Positions 37,281-46,445 of a stretch of DNA of 64,000 nucleotides are shown one piece after another. This stretch comes from Glycomyces artemisiae (lineage in GTDB: Bacteria > Actinomycetota > Actinomycetes > Mycobacteriales > Micromonosporaceae). Location: positions 744,001-808,000 of the forward strand of contig NZ_PVTJ01000002.1 in assembly GCF_003002955.1 (NCBI RefSeq). The letters run 5' to 3'. Position 1 is the first letter of the stretch. Each line of letters opens with the position of its first letter. The notes below the pieces were generated by a model. That model was given only the letters and a program-made list of their open reading frames with translations, was not told where the DNA came from and searched no databases. Made by a program: the position numbers and the translations under genes.

Positions 37281-38276
37281 CTAGGCGTCGCGTTCGATCA
37301 TGTAGTCGCAGATGTCGACGAGGGCGTCGCGGGCGGGACCCTCGGGGAGGGCCCCGGCGAGGGCCCGGGCGCGGGCCTGGTACTGGTGGAGGGTGTCTTT
37401 CGCCTGCTCAAGGGCCTTGGAGGCGCGGAGGAGGGTGAGGGTCTCCTCCAGGTCCTCTTCGGCGACGGGGCCGGAGACGAGGGCGCGGAGGCGGGCGCCG
37501 GCGGGGTCGTCGTCGGCGAGGGCGTAGAGGACCGGGAGGGTCGGGACGCCTTCGAGGAGGTCGGTGCCGGGGGTCTTGCCGGAGGCGTCGGAGGTGATGT
37601 CGATGATGTCGTCGGCGATCTGGAACGCGACGCCGATGACCTCGCCGTACTCCTCCGCGATGGCGGTCACGGACTCGTCGGCGCCGCTGAACCAGGCGCC
37701 GAACTTCGCGCAGGTGGCGATCAGGGACCCGGTCTTCTCGGAGAGGATGCCGAGGTGCCATTCGACGGCGTCGATGCCTTCGGGCCGCGGCATGGTCTCG
37801 TTGATCTGGCCGCGCACGAGGCGCGCGAACGTGGCGGCCTGGAGGCGCACGGCCTCGGTGCCGAGGTCGGCCATGATCTGGGCGGCCTGGCTGAACACCC
37901 AGTCGCCGGTGAGGATCGCGACGGAGTTGTCCCAGCGGGCGTTGGCGCTGGGGGCGCCGCGGCGCACGGGGGCCTCGTCCATGACGTCGTCGTGGTAGAG
38001 CGTCGCCAGGTGGGTCAGCTCCAGGGCGACGGCCGCCTCCAGGATGTTCGGGCGGTCGGGGTCGCCCAGGTGCGCGCACGTGAGGGTGAGCATGGGGCGG
38101 AAGCGCTTCCCGCCGGCGCGGATGAGGTGCGACCCGGACTGGCGCAGCAGCGGCTGCTCGGTGTCGACGGCTTTGAGCAGTCGCTCCTCGACGAGGTCGA
38201 GCGAAGCCTGCATCGCCTCGGCGAACGCGTCGTCGGTAAAGGTCAGCGCGGTCTGCGCACGTCGGGTGGTCACCAC
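37281..38276 (-). CDS. Polyprenyl diphosphate synthase, likely for the menaquinone side chain
   Basis: A 331-residue trans-prenyltransferase. First Asp-rich motif DDVMDE and second DDIIDI, with GGKRFRP (substrate-binding basic region) and GQINE typical of long-chain (C35-C45) synthases such as HepT/GrcC. Product length cannot be read directly, but the menaquinone genes nearby make a menaquinone-chain role likely. The GTG at 38276 is set by TAAGGT six bases upstream. It is monocistronic. Confidence 0.85.
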   Translation of the reverse strand: MVTTRRAQTALTFTDDAFAEAMQASLDLVEERLLKAVDTEQPLLRQSGSHLIRAGGKRFRPMLTLTCAHLGDPDRPNILEAAVALELTHLATLYHDDVMDEAPVRRGAPSANARWDNSVAILTGDWVFSQAAQIMADLGTEAVRLQAATFARLVRGQINETMPRPEGIDAVEWHLGILSEKTGSLIATCAKFGAWFSGADESVTAIAEEYGEVIGVAFQIADDIIDITSDASGKTPGTDLLEGVPTLPVLYALADDDPAGARLRALVSGPVAEEDLEETLTLLRASKALEQAKDTLHQYQARARALAGALPEGPARDALVDICDYMIERDA

Positions 38277-38282
38277 AGCCTC

Positions 38283-38288
38283 ACCTTA
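38283..38288 (-). promoter_or_regulatory. Putative -10 box of leaderless polyprenyl synthase gene
   Basis: TAAGGT on the minus strand, six bases (GAGGCT), then the GTG at 38276. Confidence 0.6.
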
Positions 38289-38352
38289 TCGTGTGGCGGT
38301 CCGAAGCGGGACGGGGCGGGAACCGGAGTCGCCCGCACCGCAATGAGGAACG

Positions 38353-39525
38353 TCAATGCCGGGGCCGTGCGAAGAGCGTGCTGCCCGCGACGATGAACAG
38401 GGCCGACAGCGCCATCGACGCGGCGACGGCGATCCATCCGGCGCCCCAGCCGAAGTGGTCCGCCACGAGGCCGAAGCTGATGGGCCCGACGGCGCCGCCG
38501 AGGAAGATCCCCGTCTGCGTCACCGACGTCGCCACCGCGGGCGCGTCGGGGTACCGGCTGGTCACCGCGTGGTTCATGAGCCCCGGCCACGCCCACCCGA
38601 ACGCATACGCCGCCACCGTCCCCAGCGGCAGCAGCCACGGCAGCTCGAACAGGAACGTCGCCACCCCCGCGGCCCCGGTGAGCAGCATGACCGTGATGAC
38701 GAGGAACTCGCGGCCGGTCCCGCGGTCGCCGACCGCGCCGAACGCGGTGCGCCCCACGACCCCGGCGATGCCGCCGATCATCAGGACCAGGCCCGCATAG
38801 CTCTCGGACCCGCCGATGTCCACGGTGTACGTCGTCAGGAACGACCCGATCGGCGTCGCCGCGGTCGCGCCGAGGAACGTCGCCACCGCGAACACGAGCA
38901 GCTGCGAGTCGAACGCCTTCGCGCCGGGCACCTTCGGCCGCGTCGCGGGCCGCCCGAGACCCGCGAGCGGGATCAGCGCCGCGAGCACCAGGAGCGCGCC
39001 GAACACGAACGCCCACCGCCATCCGAGCGTCAGCGCCACGACGGGGACGCTGAGCCCGCCGAGCATGATGCACAGCGGCACCGACGCCTGCTTGGCGCCG
39101 AACAGGAGCCCCTTGCGGCCCTCCGGGGCCCACTCGGTGAGGACCGTGTTCGACGCGAGCTGCCCGAGCCCGTTCGCGGGCGCGCACAGCACCAGGAACG
39201 CCGTGAGCACCGCCGGGTGGTGCGCGAAGCCCGCGATCCCCAGCAGCGCCGTCGCCGAGAGCCCCACGGCCGCACGGGCGGTCACGAGCGCCCCGAAGCG
39301 GTCGACGAGCCGTCCGGAGGGGACGGTGGTGACCGCGGAGACCGCGAAGTACAGCCCGGAGATGAGGCCGATCGCGCTGACGCCCATGCCGAGCTCGTCG
39401 GCGATCTGGACCGCGAGCCCGCCGAACAGGAACAGCGGCAGCACGGCCGCGACCTGCACGCTCATGGCGGCGGTGACCGTCACGGAGGTCTTGGGTCTGG
39501 AGGGCGTCAGGACGGCTGGGGGCAC
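38353..39525 (-). CDS. MFS transporter
   Basis: A 390-residue major facilitator with 12 predicted helices. The loop after helix 2 carries a signature-like basic segment (SGRLVDRFGALVTARAAVG), and a repeat occurs in the second half (VVGRTAFGAVGDRGTGREF), typical of drug/metabolite exporters. Substrate unknown. The GTG at 39525 was chosen from the TACGGT located seven bases upstream; longer upstream frames are Arg/Ser-rich and look non-coding. The gene is divergent from an IclR regulator 469 bases away, which could control it. Confidence 0.8.
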   Translation of the reverse strand: MPPAVLTPSRPKTSVTVTAAMSVQVAAVLPLFLFGGLAVQIADELGMGVSAIGLISGLYFAVSAVTTVPSGRLVDRFGALVTARAAVGLSATALLGIAGFAHHPAVLTAFLVLCAPANGLGQLASNTVLTEWAPEGRKGLLFGAKQASVPLCIMLGGLSVPVVALTLGWRWAFVFGALLVLAALIPLAGLGRPATRPKVPGAKAFDSQLLVFAVATFLGATAATPIGSFLTTYTVDIGGSESYAGLVLMIGGIAGVVGRTAFGAVGDRGTGREFLVITVMLLTGAAGVATFLFELPWLLPLGTVAAYAFGWAWPGLMNHAVTSRYPDAPAVATSVTQTGIFLGGAVGPISFGLVADHFGWGAGWIAVAASMALSALFIVAGSTLFARPRH

Positions 39526-39532
39526 GCTGGCA

Positions 39533-39538
39533 ACCGTA
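39533..39538 (-). promoter_or_regulatory. Putative -10 box of the MFS gene
   Basis: TACGGT on the minus strand, seven bases, then the GTG at 39525. Confidence 0.5.
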
Positions 39539-39716
39539 CTCCGACGTGAAAGACGTGCCCAGAATGTGCTCACATCGAGGGAAACGCGGTGTGCGTTCAC
39601 GGATTCGGGTGACTTGTCTTGACTCGCACACTGAGCGTGTGCGACGGTTGAACCCGGTGTCACGGGTTGGCGCCGGCCGGGACTTCAAGCGGATCGCCCT
39701 GCCCCGCAAGGGCATA

Positions 39717-39758
39717 CGAAACGCGGCGGCCCTGGTGGGAGGGAGCCGCCGCGTTTCG
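39717..39758. terminator. Strong hairpin inside a divergent promoter region
   Basis: Perfect 14-bp stem CGAAACGCGGCGGC/GCCGCCGCGTTTCG with a 14-base loop. Outer CATACG (39713-39718) also matches CGTATG (39765-39770), offering an alternative pairing. As no annotated gene ends here, it may terminate an undescribed short RNA or form a leader structure. Confidence 0.55.
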
Positions 39759-39994
39759 GTTATTCGTATGTCCGCGGCTCCGACGAGGAAGTTTGGTGGG
39801 GACTCGACGCCGGCGCCGCGGTTTGTCCGCGGTCGGCCGGAGCCGATTCGCGAACGGTGCTGACACATCGATACTGCCCTGTATGCGACGGAGACGCAAC
39901 CGGCTGTTGTTTATATAGTTAGATCACGGCCGATCCGGTGGGCGCCCCGCGGCGCCACGGCCTCCGGATCACGGTGTGCAATTGGAGCGACGGT

Positions 39995-40822
39995 ATGGTG
40001 GACCGGCAGCGACCAGGGATTTCTTCGCAGGAAGCGCGAGGAACCGACCCCGGCCTGGCCGCGCGCCAGGAACCGACCAAATTGATCCAGAGCGTCCAGC
40101 GCGCACTGCGCATCATGGAGCTGGTGGGCCGCCACGCCGACGGCGTCTCGGCCCCGCGCATCGCCTTCGAGTGCGGCCTCAACCGCGCCACCGCCTACAA
40201 CCTCCTGCGGACCCTCGTCTACGAGGGCTACCTGCGCCGCGACGGCGAGGGCCGCTACTCGCTCGGCCTGGAGGTCTCCGACCGCTACTCCGAGCTGACG
40301 CGCGCCATCGCGGGCCCGAAGACCTGCGGCGACTACATGCGGAAGGTCTCCGCGGAGACCGGCTACTCGACGTTCGTGGCCCGCTTCGTGGAGGACCGCC
40401 CGGCGGTCACCGAGGTCATCGAGGGCAACCGCAGCCCCCACGTGGAGGACCTCATCGTCGGCTTCGACGACGGCGCCCACGCCACCGCCCTCGGCAAGGC
40501 CCTCCTCGCGACTTTGCGCCCCGACGACCGCGCCCGCTTCCTGCGCGCCGCGGGCATGCGCCGCTTCACCGGCCGCACCCTCGTCGAACCCGACGCCTTC
40601 GAGCACGACCTCGCCGTCGGCGACGAGTCCGGCGTCTACGCCGAACTCGGCCAGTTCAAGGCCGACGTCGCCTGCGCCGGGGTCGTGGTCCGCCGCGACG
40701 GCAGCCCCTCCGAGCGCGTGGTCTTCGCGGTCGCCATGCCGCTCAGCGACATCAGCGAGTCCTGGACGCCCATGTCCGCGCGCCTGCGCGAGGCCGCCGC
40801 CGAACTCCAGCCCCTCGTCTGA
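39995..40822 (+). CDS. IclR-family transcriptional regulator
   Basis: A 275-residue regulator. The winged helix occupies residues ~30-90 (SVQRALRIMELVGRH ... APRIAFECGLNRATAYNLLRTLVYEGYL); the effector domain follows with the IclR-type ATALGKALLATL motif and RFTGRTLVEPDAFEHDL. The ATG at 39995 has GGAG upstream. The likely target is the divergent MFS gene or itself; the effector is unknown. A terminator shared with korB follows. Confidence 0.85.
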   Translation: MVDRQRPGISSQEARGTDPGLAARQEPTKLIQSVQRALRIMELVGRHADGVSAPRIAFECGLNRATAYNLLRTLVYEGYLRRDGEGRYSLGLEVSDRYSELTRAIAGPKTCGDYMRKVSAETGYSTFVARFVEDRPAVTEVIEGNRSPHVEDLIVGFDDGAHATALGKALLATLRPDDRARFLRAAGMRRFTGRTLVEPDAFEHDLAVGDESGVYAELGQFKADVACAGVVVRRDGSPSERVVFAVAMPLSDISESWTPMSARLREAAAELQPLV

Positions 40823-40840
40823 CGACCCCTGGGAACGCGA

Positions 40841-40868
40841 AACGGCCGGGCCCGCAGGCCCGGCCGTT
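40841..40868. terminator. Bidirectional terminator between iclR-type gene and korB
   Basis: Perfect 12-bp stem AACGGCCGGGCC/GGCCCGGCCGTT around CGCA; one arm begins AA and the other ends TT, so both directions are served. Confidence 0.85.
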
Positions 40869-40880
40869 CCCATGTACGCC

Positions 40881-41903
40881 TTACAGCACGGTCCAGGTGT
40901 CCCCGCCGTGCAGCAGCCGGTCCAGGGCCTCCTTGCGGTCGACGCCGGCCGCGGCCTCGTCGACCTGCGTGCGCACGCCCTTGTCGTACGTGGGCCGCTT
41001 GACGGAGCGGAACACGCCGATCGGGGTGTGGTCGAGCGCGATGCCGGACAGGCGCGACAGCGCGAACGCGTACGCCGGGTCCTCCACGTCGGCCTTGTGC
41101 ACCACGACCTCGGACTCGTCGACCTCGGCCGCGTCCTTCACCTGGAGTCCGTACCCGGATTGCACGACGACCTTGTCGCCGAAGCAGATCGGCTCGCCGT
41201 CCTTGAGGCGGATGATCGCCTCGTCGCGGGTCTCCGGGTTCTTCAGGATCTCGAACGCGTTGTCGTTGAAGATCGGGCAGTTCTGGTAGATCTCCACGAA
41301 CGCCGACCCCTCGTGCTCGGCGGCGGCGCGCAGCACCTCGTGCAGGTGCGCCCGGTCCGAGTCCAGGGTCCGGGCCACGAACGTCGCCTCGGAGCCCAGC
41401 GCCAGCGACAGCGGGTTGAACGGCGCGTCGACCGAGCCCATCGGGCTCGACTTCGTGAGCTTGCCCGGCTCCGACGTGGGGGAGTACTGGCCCTTGGTGA
41501 GTCCGTAGATCCGGTTGTTGAACAGCAGGATCTTCAGGTTCACGTTGCGGCGCAGCGCGTGGATGAGGTGGTTGCCGCCGATCGACAGCGCGTCGCCGTC
41601 GCCGGTGACGACCCACACCGACAGGTCCGGGCGGGAGACCGCCAGGCCCGTGGCGATGGCCGGGGCGCGGCCGTGGATCGAGTGGACGCCGTACGTGTTC
41701 AGGTAGTACGGGAACCGCGAGGAGCACCCGATGCCGGACACGAACGCGATGTTCTCGCGCTCCAGGCCCAGCTCGGGCAGGAACGACTGGACCGCGGCCA
41801 GGATGGCGTAGTCGCCGCACCCGGGGCACCAGCGCACCTCCTGGCTCGACTTGAAGTCCTTGGCCTTCAGCTTGGGGGCGTCCAGCTTCACCGCGTCAGC
41901 CAT
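40881..41903 (-). CDS. korB: 2-oxoglutarate:ferredoxin oxidoreductase, beta subunit
   Basis: A 340-residue TPP-dependent subunit of the anaplerotic/TCA enzyme that oxidises 2-oxoglutarate to succinyl-CoA with ferredoxin as acceptor. The 4Fe-4S ligands RWCPGCGD and GIGCSS, the TPP-pyrophosphate motif GDGDALSIGGNH ... NNRIYG, and a further Cys at QNCPIFND are present. It begins inside korA's last eight bases, a translational-coupling overlap. Reduced ferredoxin from KorAB could feed the NuoABCH cluster about 2 kb away; that is inference. Confidence 0.93.
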   Translation of the reverse strand: MADAVKLDAPKLKAKDFKSSQEVRWCPGCGDYAILAAVQSFLPELGLERENIAFVSGIGCSSRFPYYLNTYGVHSIHGRAPAIATGLAVSRPDLSVWVVTGDGDALSIGGNHLIHALRRNVNLKILLFNNRIYGLTKGQYSPTSEPGKLTKSSPMGSVDAPFNPLSLALGSEATFVARTLDSDRAHLHEVLRAAAEHEGSAFVEIYQNCPIFNDNAFEILKNPETRDEAIIRLKDGEPICFGDKVVVQSGYGLQVKDAAEVDESEVVVHKADVEDPAYAFALSRLSGIALDHTPIGVFRSVKRPTYDKGVRTQVDEAAAGVDRKEALDRLLHGGDTWTVL

Positions 41904-43752
41904 TCTTGATGACCTCCTCCAGGGCGTCCGTCAGTTCGTTGGAGGTGAACGGCAGGCCGCGCACCTTGTTGTAGCCGACCACGTCGGTTCCGGGGAAGTT
42001 GCCGCGCAGCAGCAGCGCGAGCTGCCCGAGGTTCATCTCCGGGACGACGACCTTGTCGTACTGTTCGAGCACGCGGGCCGTGTTGCGCGGCATCGGGTTC
42101 AGGTAGCGCAGGTGCGCGCGGGCGATGGAGACGCCCTTCTCGCGCAGGGACCGCACGGCCGCCCCGATCGGGCCCCACGTGGAGCCCCATCCGAGGACGA
42201 GCACGTTCGCGTCGCCCGTGGGGTCGTCCACTTCCAGGTCCGGGACCTCGACGCCCGCGATCTTCGCGGCGCGGGTGCGCACCATGTGGTCGTGGTTGAT
42301 CGGGTCGTACGAGATGTCGCCGGTGCCGTCGGCCTTCTCGATGCCGCCGATGCGGTGCTGGAGGCCGGGCGTGCCGGGCACGGCCCACGGCCGCGCGAGC
42401 GTCTCGGGGTCGCGCTGGAACGGAAGGAAGATCTCCTCGCCCTTGGCGTCCACGGCGTTCGGCTCGGTCGCGAACTCCACCGACAGGTCGGGCAGGTCCG
42501 CGAGCTCCGGCAGCTTCCACGGCTCGGCGCCGTTGGCGATGTACCCGTCCGAGAGGACCATGACGGGCGTCCGGTAGGTCAGCGCGATCCGCGCCGCCTC
42601 CAGCATGATGTCGAAGCAGTCCGACGGGGACTGCGGCGCGAGGACCGCGATGGGGGCCTCGCCGTGGCGGCCGAACATGGCCATCACGAGGTCGGCCTGC
42701 TCGGTCTTGGTCGGCATGCCCGTCGAGGGCCCGGCGCGCTGCACGTCGACGACGACGAGCGGCAGCTCCAGGGACACCGCGAGCGAGATCGTCTCGGACT
42801 TGAGCGCGATGCCGGGGCCCGAGGACGTGGTGACGCCGAGCGCCCCGCCGTAGGACGCGCCCAGGGCCGCGCCGACCGCGGCGATCTCGTCCTCGGCCTG
42901 CACGGTGGTCACGCCGAACCGCTTGTGCTTCGACAGCTCGTGGAGGATGTCGCTGGCGGGCGTGATCGGGTACGCGCCGAGGAACACCGGCAGGCCCGAC
43001 GCGACGCCGGAGGCGGTGATGCCCCACGCGAGCGCGGTGTTCCCGGTGATGTTCCGGTAGGTCCCGGCGGCGAGCTTCGCCGGCGGGATCTCGAACCTGA
43101 CGGCGAACGCCTCGGCGGTCTCGCCGTAGTTCCACCCGGCCTTGAGGGCCGCGATGTTCGCCTCGGCGATCACGGGCTTGGCCTTGAACTTGCCGCGGAG
43201 GAACTCCTCGGTGGCCTCGGTGGGCCGCGAGTACATCCACGACACCAGGCCCAGCGCGAACATGTTCTTGGACCGCTCGGCGTCCTTCTTCGACACCTCG
43301 TGCTCGGCGAGCGCGCCGATCGTGAGGGTCGCGAGGGCCACCGGGTACACCTGGTAGTCGTCGAGGGACCCGTCTTCGAGCGGGTTCTCGTCGTAGCCGA
43401 CCTTGGTGAGGTTCCGCTTGGTGAACTCGTCGGTGTTGACGACGATGGTGCCGCCGGGCTTGAGGTCCCGCAGGTTCGCCTTGAGCGCGGCCGGGTTCAT
43501 CGCGATGAGCACCTCGGGCTGGTCGCCCGGGGTGAGGATGTCGGTGTCCGCGAAGTGGATCTGGAAGCTCGACACGCCCGGGAGGGTCCCGGCGGGCGCC
43601 CGGATCTCGGCGGGGTAGTTCGGGAGGGTCGACAGGTCGTTGCCGAGCTTGGCGGTCTCCGCGGTGAAGCGGTCGCCGGTGAGCTGCATGCCGTCGCCGG
43701 AGTCCCCAGCGAAGCGGATGACGACCCGGTCGAGCTGCCGGACGGTGTTCAC
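41896..43752 (-). CDS. korA: 2-oxoglutarate:ferredoxin oxidoreductase, alpha (gamma-alpha fused) subunit
   Basis: A 618-residue fused subunit: a gamma-type domain (residues ~1-190, RFAGDSGDGMQLTGDRF) followed by the alpha domain (~200-600) with FLGAYPITPASDILHELSK, the typical AEDEIAAVGAALGASYGGALGVTTSSGPG block, and GYIANGAEPW. The fused form is normal for oxygen-tolerant actinobacterial KorA. AGGAGA precedes the GTG start at 43752. It overlaps korB by eight bases; the two are one operon. Confidence 0.93.
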   Translation of the reverse strand: MNTVRQLDRVVIRFAGDSGDGMQLTGDRFTAETAKLGNDLSTLPNYPAEIRAPAGTLPGVSSFQIHFADTDILTPGDQPEVLIAMNPAALKANLRDLKPGGTIVVNTDEFTKRNLTKVGYDENPLEDGSLDDYQVYPVALATLTIGALAEHEVSKKDAERSKNMFALGLVSWMYSRPTEATEEFLRGKFKAKPVIAEANIAALKAGWNYGETAEAFAVRFEIPPAKLAAGTYRNITGNTALAWGITASGVASGLPVFLGAYPITPASDILHELSKHKRFGVTTVQAEDEIAAVGAALGASYGGALGVTTSSGPGIALKSETISLAVSLELPLVVVDVQRAGPSTGMPTKTEQADLVMAMFGRHGEAPIAVLAPQSPSDCFDIMLEAARIALTYRTPVMVLSDGYIANGAEPWKLPELADLPDLSVEFATEPNAVDAKGEEIFLPFQRDPETLARPWAVPGTPGLQHRIGGIEKADGTGDISYDPINHDHMVRTRAAKIAGVEVPDLEVDDPTGDANVLVLGWGSTWGPIGAAVRSLREKGVSIARAHLRYLNPMPRNTARVLEQYDKVVVPEMNLGQLALLLRGNFPGTDVVGYNKVRGLPFTSNELTDALEEVIKNG

Positions 43753-44082
43753 CTAGTTCTCCTCTTGCTGGGGCGCGCAGGGGCTGCGGCTTCGGTCCCG
43801 GCGGAGACGGGCTCCGCCGCTGCAACGGCGGTTCCCCGCCATGTCTTACTTGCGATGCTACGCGGGCGCGCGGCGGCGGTGCCAACCCAGCGCGGCGGGC
43901 GCGATGTAGGCGACACCACTCGGTGCGATACCTCTCACTGTATGGGAACCGTGGCCCGTTTCAGTGACCTGGACCTCTCGTTTCGGCTGTCCGCGGCGGA
44001 GATCCCATCGACGGACGCCGTCCCGGATGCTGGGCGCAGGCGACACGCCGGGGGTCGCGAAGGGGCCTCGCGGAAGGGCCTT
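43753..44082. other. Intergenic region upstream of korA
   Basis: 330 bases with no credible gene. On the minus strand TTGGCA and TAGCAT separated by 19 bases (around 43860-43890) are a possible korAB promoter. GC-rich inverted segments at about 43790-43830 could form leader structure. The distal part must also hold the end of the sigma/anti-sigma transcript; no clean terminator was found. Confidence 0.4.
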
Positions 44083-44988
44083 TCAGGACCCGCTCGCGCC
44101 CGTCGTCCCGGACGTCGCGGCGTCGCTCGTGGGCGTCTCGGTCGGGGTCGAGGAGGTCGAGCCGGCGTCCTCGGTCGGCTCGTCGCTGTCGCCGTCGTCG
44201 ACGGGCGCGAACACCAGCTCCTCGGGGTCCCACGCGAACGACACGGTCAGCGGCGCGTCCTCGGCGTCCACGCCGGTGACGGTGACGACGCCGTTCTCGG
44301 CGACGGCGACCGATTCCGGCTGGTGCTCGCCGTCGGGCTGCCAGACCCATCCGAAGGACGCGAGCACCGGAGCGCCCTCCTCGTCCTCGGCGGCGGCGAA
44401 CGCGGCGACGCCGGTCTGCTCGCCGCACGTGAGCGCGAGGAGCGTGTCCTTCTCGCCGTCGAGGTCCACGTCCCCTTCGGCGGCGAACGCGATGCTCCAG
44501 CCGGCGTCCCCGGTGATCTCCCAGGACTCGAAGTCCGCGTCCTGGAGGCCCGGCCCGCACTCCTCGGCCCAGTCGCCGGTGAAGGGCCCCTGGATCAGGA
44601 GCGCCTCGATGTCGTCGGCGGGCGGGGACGGCGCGAACGTGGTCGCCTCGCCGTCGTCGACGCCGCCGCTGGCGGGCCCGCCCGGGGACGCCGAGGGGTC
44701 CTCGTCGGACTCGGTGTTCGAGACGGGCCCGTTCGCGGACCCGGTGGTGTCCGGTTCGTCCTTGAGCGGCCCGAGGGTCTGCGCGACGGCGAAGCCGCCC
44801 GCGGTGACCGCGGTGCACGCGCCGACGACCGCGGCGAGCGACACGAGGCGCCTGCGCCGCAGGGCGGCGGGGCCGCGCATGATGAGCTCGTCGACCGGCG
44901 GGGGCGGGAACTGCGCGGCGGACTCCGCCTTGAGGCTCCGGAACGCCGCCGCGACCGTCTCGTGGTCGCGATCGAAATCGGAACTCAT
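44083..44988 (-). CDS. Membrane protein, probable anti-sigma-like partner of the ECF sigma factor
   Basis: A 301-residue protein: ~45 cytosolic residues, one membrane helix (LVSLAAVVGACTAVTAGGFAVA, residues ~48-70), a Pro/Ser/Thr/Asp-rich linker, an exported domain (~130-260) with two Cys and an Asp-rich DVDLDGEKD segment, and a low-complexity C-terminus. No zinc-binding anti-sigma motif (HxxxCxxC) is present, so the label rests on the gene order: the start overlaps the sigma stop (ATGA). It resembles the large membrane proteins encoded after SigE-family ECF genes. Confidence 0.6.
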   Translation of the reverse strand: MSSDFDRDHETVAAAFRSLKAESAAQFPPPPVDELIMRGPAALRRRRLVSLAAVVGACTAVTAGGFAVAQTLGPLKDEPDTTGSANGPVSNTESDEDPSASPGGPASGGVDDGEATTFAPSPPADDIEALLIQGPFTGDWAEECGPGLQDADFESWEITGDAGWSIAFAAEGDVDLDGEKDTLLALTCGEQTGVAAFAAAEDEEGAPVLASFGWVWQPDGEHQPESVAVAENGVVTVTGVDAEDAPLTVSFAWDPEELVFAPVDDGDSDEPTEDAGSTSSTPTETPTSDAATSGTTGASGS

Positions 44989-45611
44989 GAGCGGTCCTCC
45001 TTCACGGAAGATCGGCGGGCGGCGGGGCGGGGCACCCGGGCGCCGCGGCGGATGCGGATCGGCATGGTGTCGGGGTCGGTCCCGTTGTCGGCCCCGGACT
45101 TGAGGGCAGTGGTCCGGATGGCGGCGGTGTCGTCGCTGCGGTCGGCGAGGAGCGCGGCGAGCTCCTTGCGGCCGCGGTGGAGCCAGGACTTGACGGTGCC
45201 TTCGCGGGCGCCGGTCTCCGCGGCGATCGCGCTGATCGTCATGTCGGCCATGTAGTGCATGACGAGGGCCTGGCGGCGCTTGGCCGGGACCTGCTTGAGC
45301 GCGGCGACGAGCGCGACGTGGTCGGGGCTCGCGGCGGGCGCGGGCTCGGGGGCCTGCGACTTCTGGAGGAACTTGCGCGCCACCTGGTTGCGGCGGTGGC
45401 GGCTGGTGGCGAGGTTCCACGCGACGCGGCGCACCCACGCGACCGGCTCCTCGTACCCGCCGACCTTGTCCCAGCGCTGCCACGCCCGCAGGAACGCCTC
45501 CTGGACGAGGTCCTGCGCCTCGGTGGCGTCCCCGAGATAAGCGCACACCTGTGCGGCGAGCTCCGAGAAGTGGCTCTCGTAGAGGTCGGTGAACTCCGCC
45601 TCCGTTCGCAC
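44985..45611 (-). CDS. ECF sigma factor (SigE-like group of actinobacteria)
   Basis: A 208-residue sigma-70 family factor with region 2 ([40 protein letters not shown]) and region 4 ([48 protein letters not shown]) intact. The GTG at 45611 is favoured because AGGAG lies five bases upstream; the frame is open for another 85 residues but that part is unlike sigma factors. It is overlapped by the membrane partner. Between korAB and the nuoA2 cluster, it may regulate nearby respiratory genes, but this is not shown. Confidence 0.88.
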   Translation of the reverse strand: MRTEAEFTDLYESHFSELAAQVCAYLGDATEAQDLVQEAFLRAWQRWDKVGGYEEPVAWVRRVAWNLATSRHRRNQVARKFLQKSQAPEPAPAASPDHVALVAALKQVPAKRRQALVMHYMADMTISAIAAETGAREGTVKSWLHRGRKELAALLADRSDDTAAIRTTALKSGADNGTDPDTMPIRIRRGARVPRPAARRSSVKEDRS

Positions 45612-46064
45612 ATCCGCTCCTGCGCAGGTTGGGGAAACTAGGGCATTCAACGGGCCCTGATGCTCGTGCCCGGCGGCAACCATTGTCGCTTTGGCGCGCT
45701 CGGAGACACGAGGGGGGGTCGCCATGTCGACAATACTGTCGGCGGCGGTTCCGCGGGGTCCCCGGCGGACGCTGTGCGCGAGTCCGCCGACGACCTCAGC
45801 GAACTCGGCGTCGAGGGTGCCGACGTCGAGTGCGGGGCGGATCGTCGGTGCGCCGGCAGCGGTCACGGGCCGTGACCCCCTTCCGAAGTGTCAGCTTCTT
45901 CTTGCTTTCGCGGGTGTACAGCTTCAACACGTGTGTGAGTGCCGCTCGGTTGCGGCGTGCACATCGGATATCCGCGGAGGCCGCGCTCCGTCCGCGCCAT
46001 CGCCCAGCGCTGTTCCTCCTCCAAACCCGCCCCGCATGGGTATCGCCGGACCCCTTCGCGGCAT
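45612..46064. other. Divergent intergenic region between sigma factor and nuoA2
   Basis: About 450 bases with no credible gene. CGACA-N4-TGTCG at 45728-45741 is a possible operator. The region is open on the minus strand in the sigma frame up to 45866 but has no ribosome-binding site or sigma-like residues there. No Rex-type site was found. Confidence 0.45.
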
Positions 46065-46070
46065 TAGGGT
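46065..46070 (+). promoter_or_regulatory. Putative -10 box of leaderless nuoA2
   Basis: TAGGGT, six bases, then the ATG at 46077. Confidence 0.5.
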
Positions 46071-46076
46071 GTGGCT

Positions 46077-46445
46077 ATGGACACCTCGCGCCTGGGCGAC
46101 TACGCCGTCTTCGGCGTCCTGCTGCTGGCCGGCTTCGCGTTCGTGGCCGCGGCGATGGCGGCGAACGCGGTCCTGCGCCCGAGCGCCCCGTCCAAGGCCA
46201 AGGGCTCCACGTACGAGTGCGGCGTGGACCCGGTCGGGAAGGACTGGGCGCAGGTCCAGATCCGGTACTACGTGTACGCGTTCCTGTTCGTGCTCTTCGC
46301 GGTCGAGGCCGTGTTCCTGTTCCCGTGGGCCGCGGTCTTCCGCGCCTTCGGGGCCGCGGCGGCCGTCGAGATGGGCGTGTTCGTCGGCGTCCTCGCCCTC
46401 GGCCTCGCCTACGCCTGGCGGAAGGGGGTCCTGCGGTGGCGGTGA
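46077..46445 (+). CDS. nuoA2: Second NADH-quinone oxidoreductase subunit A-like protein
   Basis: A 122-residue NuoA paralogue with three membrane helices. The loop [10 protein letters not shown] and the [11 protein letters not shown] motif are preserved, so it should fold as a complex I subunit. It differs from the operon copy in having the shorter [14 protein letters not shown] loop. A GTG at 46071 could start two residues earlier, but the TANNNT signal places the start at 46077. First gene of a four-gene cluster. Confidence 0.85.
   Translation: MDTSRLGDYAVFGVLLLAGFAFVAAAMAANAVLRPSAPSKAKGSTYECGVDPVGKDWAQVQIRYYVYAFLFVLFAVEAVFLFPWAAVFRAFGAAAAVEMGVFVGVLALGLAYAWRKGVLRWR

Larger units (their letters stand above)
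39526..39994. other. Divergent intergenic region between MFS and iclR-type gene
   Basis: 469 bases with no credible gene. It contains the strong hairpin below and, at 39914-39919, TATAGT in AT-rich DNA that could be the -10 of the IclR gene. Short open frames lack the G/C third-base bias of real genes here. Confidence 0.5.

Noticed and set aside
39546-39863. A 105-codon frame on the plus strand in the MFS-IclR gap
   Set aside because: Arg/Ser-rich with poor third-base bias and no start signal; it runs through the strong hairpin.
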